Assembly (NCBI GenBank): GCA_002423615.1
Contig: DIKO01000031.1
Coordinates: forward strand, 1 to 35,191
Direction of reading: 5' to 3'
Length of the DNA stretch: 35,191 bases
Source: Desulfobacteraceae bacterium UBA5616
Lineage (GTDB): Bacteria; Desulfobacterota; Desulfobacteria; Desulfobacterales; UBA5616
Shown: in pieces, positions 1-8,248 of the stretch
Position numbering within the stretch: the first letter of the stretch is position 1
Layout of the letters: the number at the start of each line of letters is the position of its first letter
Translations under genes and position numbers: made by a program
The notes under the pieces: generated by a model
What the model was told of the DNA's origin: nothing
What the model saw: the letters and a program-made list of their open reading frames with translations, nothing else
Database searches by the model: none

Positions 1-2
1 TT

Positions 3-179
3 TTGCAGGAGAAGTGTTCCCGCAAATGGCGGATACCCTTTTCAGAAAAGACCCGGGTCAGCAGGGGGACGATCCGGCGATGGATACGATTGTATGAACA
101 AAGCCACGGGGATTTGAAATCGCTTCATCCCATGGACCGGGCTGACCGGGGAGGACGGCGGGCCATGGAACGAGGTTGA
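3..179 (+). pseudogene. Transposase/integrase remnant, helix-turn-helix part only
   Basis: The frame open from the left edge encodes a basic, Trp-rich helix-turn-helix segment (WRIPFSEKTRVSRGTIRRW, then LYEQSHGDLKSLHP and DRADRGGRRAM). This is how rve/DDE integrase-type transposases of the IS481/Mu-like sort usually read just before the catalytic core. It ends at TGA 177-179, and no catalytic DDE domain follows; Ycf48-type sequence begins instead within about 20 bases. It is therefore a fragment left by an insertion or deletion event. The N-terminus lies outside the window. The family call rests on motif recognition only; the exact IS family cannot be named. Confidence 0.6.
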
Positions 180-186
180 AACCGGA

Positions 187-432
187 GCGCCGAATACACC
201 CTTGTACACCATATGTGCAGACCGCCTGGAAACCTTGATTATCGCAGGCAGGGGCACCTGCCTTTTATCCGAAAACAAGGGCCTTACCTGGAGGAAAGCC
301 GATTTTTCGCCACCGATCGATTATACGTGGATTTATGATGTGACCGAAATCAAAGGGGACCGTTTTGCCGCCTGTGGAGAAGAGGGGCAAATCTATATCG
401 GAGATCCCGGTCTTTTTAAAAAAGTTCGATAA
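187..432 (+). pseudogene. Ycf48/BNR-like protein, C-terminal fragment
   Basis: About 80 codons resemble the end of a Ycf48-like beta-propeller: a 'LYTICAD...LIIAGRGTCLLSENKGLTWRK' style blade (here split) and a last partial blade with FAACGEEGQIYIGD. Members of this family are normally 300 residues or more and start with a signal peptide. Here everything upstream is missing and the reading frame emerges directly from the transposase remnant. No ribosome-binding site precedes the TTG at 202. Ycf48-like proteins commonly sit beside MMPL exporters and DUF1302/DUF1329 genes, exactly as here, which supports the assignment. The gene is 5'-truncated and presumably non-functional. Confidence 0.6.
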
Positions 433-463
433 CGCCCATTATAGAAGGAGATCATGAGGCAAT

Positions 464-2865
464 ATGCAAGGTAAAAAAGACAGCCTGCTCAACCGGTTTT
501 GCGGGTATTTGACACAACACCGGCTCGGCGTTTTGATTTTATCACTGGTCCTGGCAACCGGCTTTGCGTGTGGCATCCCCCGCATCAAAGGAGAAGTCGT
601 CCTGGAAGAAATGTTGCCCTATGCCCATCCCTATCTCAAAATTATTGCCAAGTATTCGGAGGTATTCGGGAGTGGCGGATCCAGTATCGCCATTGCCTTA
701 AAAGCAAACCAGGGCGATATTTTCAACGACAACATCCTCAAGAAAGTCCAGGCGATCACGCAGGAGGTGTCATTGTGGGATGAGACGTATTCCACCCTGA
801 CGGTCTCCATCGGCAGCAGGTCCGTAAAAGTCGTTAAGACATTGGGGGACGGGGAAATCAAGGTCCTCAGCCTGATGTGGCCGCAACCGCCGAAAACTAC
901 CGAGGAAATGGAGGAATTGAAAAAAAAATATTTACTCGGATCCCATTATCCAGGGCGTACTGGCATCCCGGGACGGTACCGCGGTGCTCATCCTGACCGA
1001 ATTCCACGAGGACATTTCCTATGAACGCGCGTTTGACAGGTTAAACGGGTTGTATACAAAATACGCGGATGATGAAACCTCCCTGCACATGGTGGGGTTT
1101 CCGGTTCTGATGGGATGGATTTACAGCTACAAGCCGCAGATCGTTCTGGTCATGGGAATCAGCGTCAGTCTGATGATCCTGGTATTGTTTTTGATCTTCA
1201 GAAACTTCATCGGCATGGCCGTGCCGATCGCGTTCGGGGTCATCAGCTCGGCCATGGGATTGGGGTTTATCGGGTGGACCGGCATCAATTTCAGCCCCCT
1301 GCTGTATGTGCTTGCGTTTCTGGTCGCAGCCCGGATCATCAGCCATTCGGTTCAGATCACCCATCGGTACATGGAACAATATGCCTATCGTCAGGACAAG
1401 CTCAAAACCTGTCGCGATACCATGCGGTCCATGGTCCTGCCCAACTGGGCCGGCGTGACAACAGACGCGGCGGGCTTTCTCATTTTAATCCTGGTCAAGA
1501 TCGCGCTCATGCAGCAGGTCGCGATTTTTATGACCTTCTGGATGATGACCGTTTGTCTTTGCGGAATTTTGACCCCGATTTTGTGTACTTATCTGACCAC
1601 TGCGCGTGCGGCGAAAAACTTCGTGGAAAAAGCCGCCCATGTGTCGTTGATGGACCGGATCTGCACCGGGCTGGCCGGGTTCTCCATTGGAAAAGGAAAA
1701 CCCCTGGTTATTGCTGCAACCCTCGCCGCTTTGGTATTTTGCCTGTTCCAGGCCCAGAAACTTAAAATCGGAGACGCAAGCCCGGGCTCGCCTCTGGTAT
1801 GGCCCGATCATCCCTATAATACAGCCCAGGGGACGGTGGACGCCACGTTCGACGCTTCTTCGGAAGCGCTGATGCTGTTTTACGAGGGCGCGGCCAAATC
1901 GGTTTATGATCCCGCGGTCCTCAATACATTTGAAGCATTTGACCGGTACATGAAATCCAACCTCCCGGACATTTACAAGTCATCGGATTCCTTTATGGGC
2001 TTGATGAAGTCGATGAACATGATCATGCACGACGGCGACATGATCTGGCGGGAGCTTCCCCGCCAGGAAGAGGTCATGACGGGGCTTATCGGCTGGACCA
2101 TCCCAGACGGATCTTTATACACTGAGAAGATATTTTAACGACGATATGAGCATGGCCCAGATCACCCTGTTTTTTGCAAACCATACATCGGACAATCTGA
2201 TCCGGATCCGCGATGCCGCGTATGCGTTTTTTGATGACCATTCCATGAAAACCGAAAAGGGGGAGTTTCAGCTTGCGGGCGGCAGAATCGGCATGGAGAT
2301 CGCCGTCAATGATGAGATGAAAAGAACCCATGCCATGATCGATGCCATGGTGCTCTCCGCCATCTTTATTCTTTGCGCGTTGTTTTACCGCAGTATCGTG
2401 GGAAGCCTGATGTTTACCCTGCCCCTGATCCTGGGCAATATGGTCGCCTTTGCCTACATGGCGATGAACAACATCGGGCTTTCCATCAATACCTTGCCGG
2501 TGGCCGCCGTCGGCGTTGGCGTCGGAGTTGATTTTGCCATCTACATTTACAACCGGTGCATTGAAGAATTTCAGCACCAGAAGAGCTGGGAGGACACCAT
2601 TCTGATATCCGTCCGCACTTCGGGAAAAGCCGTTATCTTTACGGGACTGACCATGGTTCTGCCCATATTGACCTGGTATTTTCTTTCGGATTTGAAATTT
2701 CAGGCTCAGATGGGGGTTTTCCTGGCCATTATTCTTTCAACCAACGTCCTGTTGTCCGTAACCGTGCATCCCCTGATGCTTCAGTTGATCAGACCCAGGT
2801 TCATCATCCGTCTGAGTGAAAAAACCAATCGTCAGGGATCAGACAGTTCAGGAAAGGTGGAATGA
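464..2865 (+). pseudogene. MMPL/RND-superfamily exporter, disrupted by two frameshifts
   Basis: Three consecutive frames together encode one roughly 800-residue MMPL-type transporter: 464 to about 926, about 927 to 2120, and about 2122 to 2865. The first piece has the N-terminal membrane segment and start of the periplasmic loop. The second has a membrane bundle (from PQIVLVMGISVSLMILVLF on) and the second loop. The third has the C-terminal bundle with GVGVGVDFAIYIYNR. Homology passes from frame 2 to frame 3 inside a run of nine A (920-928), and from frame 3 to frame 1 around 2104-2122, where frame 1 continues as LRRYFNDDMSMAQI. Both are +1 shifts. A GAAGGAG Shine-Dalgarno lies at 444-450. 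Such exporters with DUF1302 and DUF1329 partners are thought to move hydrophobic or lipid-like molecules; the substrate here is unknown. Confidence 0.8.
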
Positions 2866-2866
2866 A

Positions 2867-3265
2867 ATGAAAATCATGGTTGCCTATGATATCGTTGATC
2901 CCAGTCAAAAAATTCTGGAAATCGCCAGGCTATACGCCACCGCATTTAATGCCCGGGTCAATATCGTCACATGCCTGCCTCCCAGCGATAGAGTCCGTGC
3001 CTATTGGGAACAAAAGGCGGCGCCGATTCTCGCCGAAGCCAAAAAATTTATCGAAATCGAAGGCGTCCCCTGCACGTCAGATTCGTTGTTTTCCGGCCTT
3101 ACACCCGGGGAAAGCCTTGTGGATTTCGCCGACAAACATCAGGTGGATCAGATCATCATGGCGGTAAGGACAAAATCCAAGGTCGAGAAACTGGTTTTCG
3201 GCTCCAACGCCCAGTACATCATATTGAAGGCATCGTGCCCGGTTGTTTCGGTTCCATTGCCATAA
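2867..3265 (+). CDS. Universal stress protein (UspA family), ATP-motif-poor
   Basis: A 132-residue single Usp domain beginning MKIMVAYD. The ATG at 2867 was chosen because it follows the upstream TGA (2863-2865) by one base and has AAAGGTGG before it; an in-frame ATG at 2816 would lie deep inside the exporter gene. The C-terminal part keeps the fold signature VFGSNAQYIILKASCPVVSVP. The usual G-x2-G part of the nucleotide motif reads VRTKSK, so ATP binding is doubtful and the protein is closer to the non-ATP UspA type. It is the only undamaged gene in an otherwise broken operon, which suggests an independent role or simply that it is a small target. Cytoplasmic. Confidence 0.85.
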   Translation: MKIMVAYDIVDPSQKILEIARLYATAFNARVNIVTCLPPSDRVRAYWEQKAAPILAEAKKFIEIEGVPCTSDSLFSGLTPGESLVDFADKHQVDQIIMAVRTKSKVEKLVFGSNAQYIILKASCPVVSVPLP

Positions 3266-3291
3266 CACGCGTATATAAGGAGGAGAATGAA

Positions 3292-4864
3292 ATGAAGAAA
3301 TCGAATTTTGTTGTTTTAATTTTGGCATCGCTGCTCGCGGCCGGTGTTTCAGCCACTCCGGCAGCGGCAAAAGAGTTCAGTCTGCAGGGAGACGGCGTAT
3401 TGAATGTTATGGGGTATATGAGCCAGAGCCTCCAGTTCAGTCTGAAAAACGACAAGTATGATTCGGAGGAAGATCTTCAATCCGCTCTGATGAACATGTT
3501 CATCGAGACCGATTACAAGCCGAGTGAAGCCCTCACATTTTATGCCTCCGGTATGCTGACCATGGACTGGATCTACGAAATCAAAAGCAACGACCACACC
3601 TGGCAATCCAGACGATTTAACAAATCCCGGGACAATTTTTTTATCGATGACGAATCCTGGCAATTGCTCAAGGAAGCGCATGTCACCTGGTCTCCGGGCA
3701 ATTTTTTGTTCAGGGCGGGCAAGCAGGTGGTTTCATGGGGGGAAATGGATTTCTTGCGGGTTATGGACCAGATCAACCCGACAGACGACCGCCGGGGGTT
3801 TGCCGATGTTGAATTCGAAACCACAGTGATCCCTATCTGGCTTTTGCGGGCTGAATACTACCCCGATGTGGCGGCAAGGGGGGGGCGCGGTGCAGGATCT
3901 GGGAATCCAGTTCATATTCAATCCCAACGCCCAGTTTATTCCCAACCAGGATCTTGTCACCGGCAACGAAAGAGGGGGTATCTGGGCGGCAAATTACCTC
4001 ATTCCCACGAATGATCTCGACCCTTCAGGTTTCCTTGCAAGCATTTTTGGCCCCACGACACGGGTGGGGACAATGGCCCAGGACATCGAAGAGGGTGACG
4101 AGTGGGACAGCGATTATTTCGAATATGGCGCCAAGGTCAACATGGTTATCGGAAATCACATGTTTTCCCTCAACGGATTTTACGGCCGCGCCAACAGCTC
4201 CGAGAGCATTATCACCGGAGCCGTCATGGATCCTTTGTGGGGTGGAGAAATCCCTTTGTTTACGCCGGATGAAGACGGACTGTTCCATGTCAACCTTACC
4301 ACCCGGGGATACTTTCCCCGGCAAAAATTTGTCGGCGCTACGTACAATTATGAATTGAAATTTTTAAAATCCAGCACCCTGGGCGGCGTGGCCCCGGTAA
4401 TGCGTGCCGAAGCGATGTATGAATTCGACCATACCTTCGTCAACCAGGACTTCGAGTTCGTCAAGTCCGATTATTTGAGGACCGGCGTTTCCCTGGACTG
4501 GAAAGCCAAACTCCGGTCGTTGAACGAAAAAGCGTATTTTACCATCATGCCGCAGTTTTTTTATGACCGCATCCTGGATGAAAAATCCGGCTGGGATGTA
4601 GGGCTGGATAAGAACAGTTATGCCCTGGGCCTGTTGCTGGAAACCACCTACCTGAATGCAAGGCTGAAGCCTTCGCTGGCCTGGCTGCATGATTTCAATG
4701 GAGAGGCGGATCTTTTACTCCCGTCCCTGACGTATACCAGAACCTACCAATGGGAATACACACTTGAAGGCCTGTTTATCGACGCACGGGAGAAAATGGA
4801 CAACATCGATCTTTTTACCCATAAAAACTATATCGGATTCAAGATTAAATACAACTGGAGCTGA
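3292..4864 (+). pseudogene. DUF1302-family outer-membrane protein, frameshifted at G8
   Basis: Starts MKKSNFVVLILASLLAAG with a classic signal peptide (cleavage near AAAKE) and an AAGGAGGAG Shine-Dalgarno about 10 bases upstream. The N-terminal frame (KQVVSWGEMDFLRVMDQINP, a hallmark-like segment of this family) is lost at 3878-3885, a run of eight G. The protein continues in the +1 frame (AVQDLGIQFIFNPNAQF) and ends in a typical beta-barrel tail, KNYIGFKIKYNWS, with an aromatic near the C-terminus. With seven G the protein would be about 523 residues, a normal length. DUF1302 proteins are predicted outer-membrane porin-like channels that accompany DUF1329 and MMPL proteins. As written, translation would yield about 200 native residues and a junk tail. 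Confidence 0.8.
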
Positions 4865-4906
4865 TCTGTTCCACAACAGCGACAAAGCACCTAAAGGAGG
4901 TCTTTC

Positions 4907-6352
4907 ATGAAAAGATATGCAGGTATTTCCGTGATACTGTTCATTGCCTTTCTGCTGGGCTCACCCCTTGCGGCCAAGGAAGTTTTCAAGATCAGCCATT
5001 CGGATGTTGAAGCGGTTAAGAAAGTGATGGATGACCCTGCGCCTTTCTACAGGGATTCCCAATACCTGAAAAAATGGCTCTCCGAGGAGGTTTGGAGTAC
5101 GCTCATTTTTGATGAGAATCAGATGAAAACCCTCTGGGCCGACGTCGTCGGGCTTAAAGCACCCGAGGAAGTGGGCAAAATCGTTCCTGAAATAACGCCG
5201 GGGAAATACACCTTGAAGGATAAGGACCGGTTGGATTTCAAGCAGTTGATGCCGGAATATTTCTACAACAAATTCAATGAGCCCGGTGCGGCGCCATACC
5301 CCAATCTGATCGGCAATTTTACGGAATTCGAAGTTGTGCCCGCCCGGCAGTATTACCGGTCCCTGCCCCTTGCCGAAGCCACAAAAAAAAATATGGGAAC
5401 GGTCAAACAGGAAGCGAACGGATATTTGATCCATGACTCCTATATCGCCGGTTTTCCTTTTCCCAGACCTTCCGGCCCCCATAAAGCCATGCAGATCATC
5501 TACAACTGGACCTTTGCTTACGGGTTGGCCAACTGGGACAGCTACATTGCCCTGGACAATGTCATCGGCGTCAACAAAGACTGGAAAATCGATCATGTGG
5601 GGAAAGGCATTGCTCCCATCATCAATACCATCGGCAGGGTTCAATTCCCGCCCATCGGGTGGCTTGACGAGCGGGCCCGGGACCAGAAGGAACAGGGGAT
5701 TTACCGCTATACGGTCCTCGAACCCCGCGACGTTTACGGCAACATCTACTGCAGCACGGCATTCATCATTCCGGAAAAAGAAACCAACGTTCTGGCCTAT
5801 GTGAACATTTTAAGACGGGTTCGCAAACTGTCTTCCAGCGATACCCAGGACCAGGCCATCGGCCAGGATATCGCCATGGATGACGCCTGGGGGTTTGCCC
5901 AGAAGCTTTCTCCGAAAGTCTACCCGTATGAATTTAAAATCATCGAGGACCGGGAGTTTCTCGTTCCGGTCATGACGGACGTGGGAGATTCCTGTATCGA
6001 CTCAAAGGAAAAATTCAAATACAAAAATCTAAAGTTTGAACGCAGGCCAGTCTGAGTGGTTGAAATGAAGCAAAAAGACCCCAACTACATCTACAGCAAG
6101 CGGATCTGGTATGTGGACAAGGAGACGCTTCAGCCGGTGATCTGGCTTTTTTATGACCAGAAAGACCGCCTGTACCGCACCTTCATTCCGTTCTGGGGAT
6201 TTATTCCGTCCATGGGCGCCGTCCATTTCTTTCAGTTCAACAATGAAGACCTTATTGACACGCACAGCACTTTTTCCTTCAGTATCGCCTACCCGAATCC
6301 CTACCTGGAAAGAAACGATGCGGGATTCAAAAGCCTGATGAAGGCGAAATGA
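4907..6352 (+). pseudogene. DUF1329 protein interrupted by TGA in place of Trp
   Basis: Signal-peptide start MKRYAGISVILFIAFLLG after a strong AAAGGAGG site. The first 382 codons are in frame with the following 98, separated only by TGA at 6053-6055: ...KFERRPV, stop, VVEMKQKDPNYIYSKRIWYVDKET. DUF1329 proteins normally read R-R-V-W-V-V-E here, so TGA replaces TGG. Both halves look normal, giving 480 residues if read through, close to the family length of about 450. The protein is a predicted periplasmic or outer-membrane lipoprotein-localisation (LolB-like) fold acting with DUF1302 and the MMPL exporter. Truncation removes the C-terminal fifth of the fold. A re-start at ATG 6065 lacks a good ribosome site. 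Confidence 0.8.
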
Positions 6353-6389
6353 TGAATTTAACCCAAACTCGAAATGAGGGGGAATAAGA

Positions 6390-7547
6390 ATGAGGGCTAT
6401 CGTTATCGGCGGATGCGGCGCACAGGGAAGTTTTACGACCAGGGATATGGTGAAGCGTAACGTTTTCGACGAGGTTGTAATAGCAGACATCAATCTGGAA
6501 GCTGCTGATAACTTCGCCGGGGAGTTAAACAGCCCTAAGGTTTCGACACGGCGGGTGGACGTTCTGGATATGAACAGTCTGCTGCCGGCAATAAGGGATG
6601 TGGATCTCGTTGTGAACTGCACCGGGCCTTACTACCTTCTGGGTCCGCCTGTAGTGAAAGCGGCGATTACGGCCGGCAAGAACTACATTGACTTCTGCGA
6701 CGACATTGCGGCCCACGAGGAAATGATCAAATGGGACCAGGAGGCGAAGAACAAGGGCTTGACAATTCTCGTCGGCCTTGGGGTGAGCCCCGGGCTTTGC
6801 CCCCTCATTGTCCTGGATTGTGCCGGTAAAATGGACGAGGTCGAAGAAGTTCATCTGCCGCAGTTGATTAACAATGCGGAACCGGAGGGACCCGCAGTCG
6901 CGGGCCACATGATTGCCAATTTTTTCGGCAAGGTTCCCGTCGTCAGTGGTGGCAAAAGAACATACAAGGAAGCCTTCATGGATGAAGAAGAAGTCGATTT
7001 CGGGCCGCATCTGGGCAAGGGGAAGGTATCCCCCTTCGGGCACCCGGAGATCTTCACGCTGATGCGCGTGCTCCCCGATATCAAAAACATATCCATCAAA
7101 ATCGGAACTTATCCGGTGGAGGAATACGAGGCGATAAAGTTTCTGTCCATGATGGGCATGGGCAGTGAAGAACCGTTAAACGTAAAAGGTCGGATGGTTG
7201 TTCCACGGGATTTTCTCATATCTTTGCTTATGGCCCAGCCGCCGCGCGAGATACCCAAAGACCGCCCCATCAGCTCAAGCATGATCTGTGAGGTGAAAGG
7301 GAAAAAAGGCGGCAACGCAATTACCGTTAAACTCTATTTTAACGGGTTTATGGGGCCGTCTACAGGACTCCCCTGCTCATTGGGCGCCGAGTGGATCGTC
7401 CAGGGCAGGATCACCAGAAAGGGAGTCGTGTTTCCGGAGGAATGTATCGACCCGAAACCTTTTTTGGATGAGGCATTTAAAAGAATCCGGGAGAGTTCAT
7501 CCTTTTTTGAAATCAAAGAAGAGATTATTATTTCACGGACCCTGTAG
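6390..7547 (+). CDS. Saccharopine dehydrogenase-like NAD(P)-binding oxidoreductase
   Basis: A 385-residue protein with an N-terminal Rossmann fold: IGGCGAQG at residues 6-13 is the dinucleotide loop, VVIADIN the acidic end of the second strand, and VVNCTGPYY the typical family segment around residue 75. The C-terminal half matches the catalytic/dimerisation part of saccharopine dehydrogenase-like proteins. Start at ATG 6390, preceded by GAGGGGG. Substrate unknown: the family spans true saccharopine reductase, carboxynorspermidine synthase and lipid-linked reductases. The nearby class IV aminotransferase stub hints at amino-acid metabolism, but that neighbour is broken. Cytoplasmic, probably a separate transcription unit from the decayed operon upstream. 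Confidence 0.8.
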   Translation: MRAIVIGGCGAQGSFTTRDMVKRNVFDEVVIADINLEAADNFAGELNSPKVSTRRVDVLDMNSLLPAIRDVDLVVNCTGPYYLLGPPVVKAAITAGKNYIDFCDDIAAHEEMIKWDQEAKNKGLTILVGLGVSPGLCPLIVLDCAGKMDEVEEVHLPQLINNAEPEGPAVAGHMIANFFGKVPVVSGGKRTYKEAFMDEEEVDFGPHLGKGKVSPFGHPEIFTLMRVLPDIKNISIKIGTYPVEEYEAIKFLSMMGMGSEEPLNVKGRMVVPRDFLISLLMAQPPREIPKDRPISSSMICEVKGKKGGNAITVKLYFNGFMGPSTGLPCSLGAEWIVQGRITRKGVVFPEECIDPKPFLDEAFKRIRESSSFFEIKEEIIISRTL

Positions 7548-7590
7548 TGAATTCAGGAAGCACCCCGGAAAAAGAAGCCGCCGCGACACG

Positions 7591-7632
7591 TGCGGGTCAC
7601 CATCAACGGTTCACGAATTACCGTTCACCGTT
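7591..7632 (+). repeat. Short GTTCAC iterations in an intergenic gap
   Basis: The gap between the reductase and the aminotransferase stub carries GGTCACC, CGGTTCAC and CCGTTCACCG in close succession, with CGGT and ACCG half-sites facing each other. It looks like the edge of a dispersed short intergenic repeat rather than a promoter. Function unknown. Confidence 0.3.
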
Positions 7633-7653
7633 TAACAATAAAGGAGATTGATC

Positions 7654-8055
7654 ATGGCTGAAAAAGATTATTCGCAAGGCGCGGCATATGTATACGGGCA
7701 ATACGTCTCCCTGGAGGGTGCAGTAATTCCCATATGGGATATGGGGTTTATGCATGCGGACGTCTGTTACGACGTCATCAGCACATGGAACGGTAACTTT
7801 TTTCGTCTTAAGGATCACCTGAAGCGTTTCCGGAATACCCTGGCGGGCTTTCGCATGCATCTCGGCCTTGATGATGCCGCCATGACGGAGATCATGATGG
7901 AATGCATCCGGCTGACCGGCCTCAGGAATACTTATGTATATATCATTTCCGAAGACATCATGTCCGGCGATAAACCAGGCCCCATCTCGGTGAATCTGAA
8001 GAACCGTTACTGGGAAAAACGTGAGGCCGGATGGCATGCGACATTGGTTCAATAG
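7654..8055 (+). pseudogene. Class IV aminotransferase, N-terminal stub
   Basis: Starts MAEKDYSQGAAYVYGQYVSL after AAGGAG at 7641-7646. Residues 1 to about 105 match the small N-terminal domain of PLP class IV (BCAT / D-amino-acid) transaminases: GAVIPIWDMGFMHADVCYDV, FFRLKDHLKRF and the LTGLRNTYVYII strand. Family members are about 290-310 residues and carry the PLP lysine near residue 150-160. Here the homology stops and 30 unrelated codons lead to TAG at 8053-8055, so neither the catalytic lysine nor the cofactor cup is present. It is most likely a deletion remnant. A stable short product cannot be excluded because start and Shine-Dalgarno are intact. Confidence 0.7.
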
Positions 8056-8128
8056 TGAAGACATAAATCCTGCATTCTCCATGGTTACCCGTCCGAACGG
8101 TTTCATCATTTGAAACTGGGAGGATTTT

Positions 8129-8173
8129 ATGCCGGTTGCCGATACCGGCAAAAAGACCGCGAAAAAGGATTGA
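8129..8173 (+). CDS. Possible 14-codon mini-ORF
   Basis: ATG at 8129 with GGGAGG at 8118-8123, reading MPVADTGKKTAKKD and then TGA. GCCGGT (8131-8136) and ACCGGC (8144-8149) form a small hairpin over its start. It could be a leader peptide for the kinase gene 75 bases downstream, a remnant, or chance. No family recognised. Confidence 0.15.
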   Translation: MPVADTGKKTAKKD

Positions 8174-8248
8174 CAGACCGATGCAAAATGACCAGAATCG
8201 ACAATATCCACGGCCTTCGACAAAAGTCATTGCAGGGGAGAAAATTCT

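Noticed and set aside
1115..1765. A 216-codon plus frame inside the MMPL gene
   Set aside because: It overlaps membrane-spanning MMPL sequence in another frame and is Gln/His/Arg-rich with no family match.
6053..6055. TGA read as selenocysteine in the DUF1329 gene
   Set aside because: The expected residue is Trp, not Cys, and I see no obvious bacterial SECIS-type hairpin directly downstream; a nonsense change is simpler.
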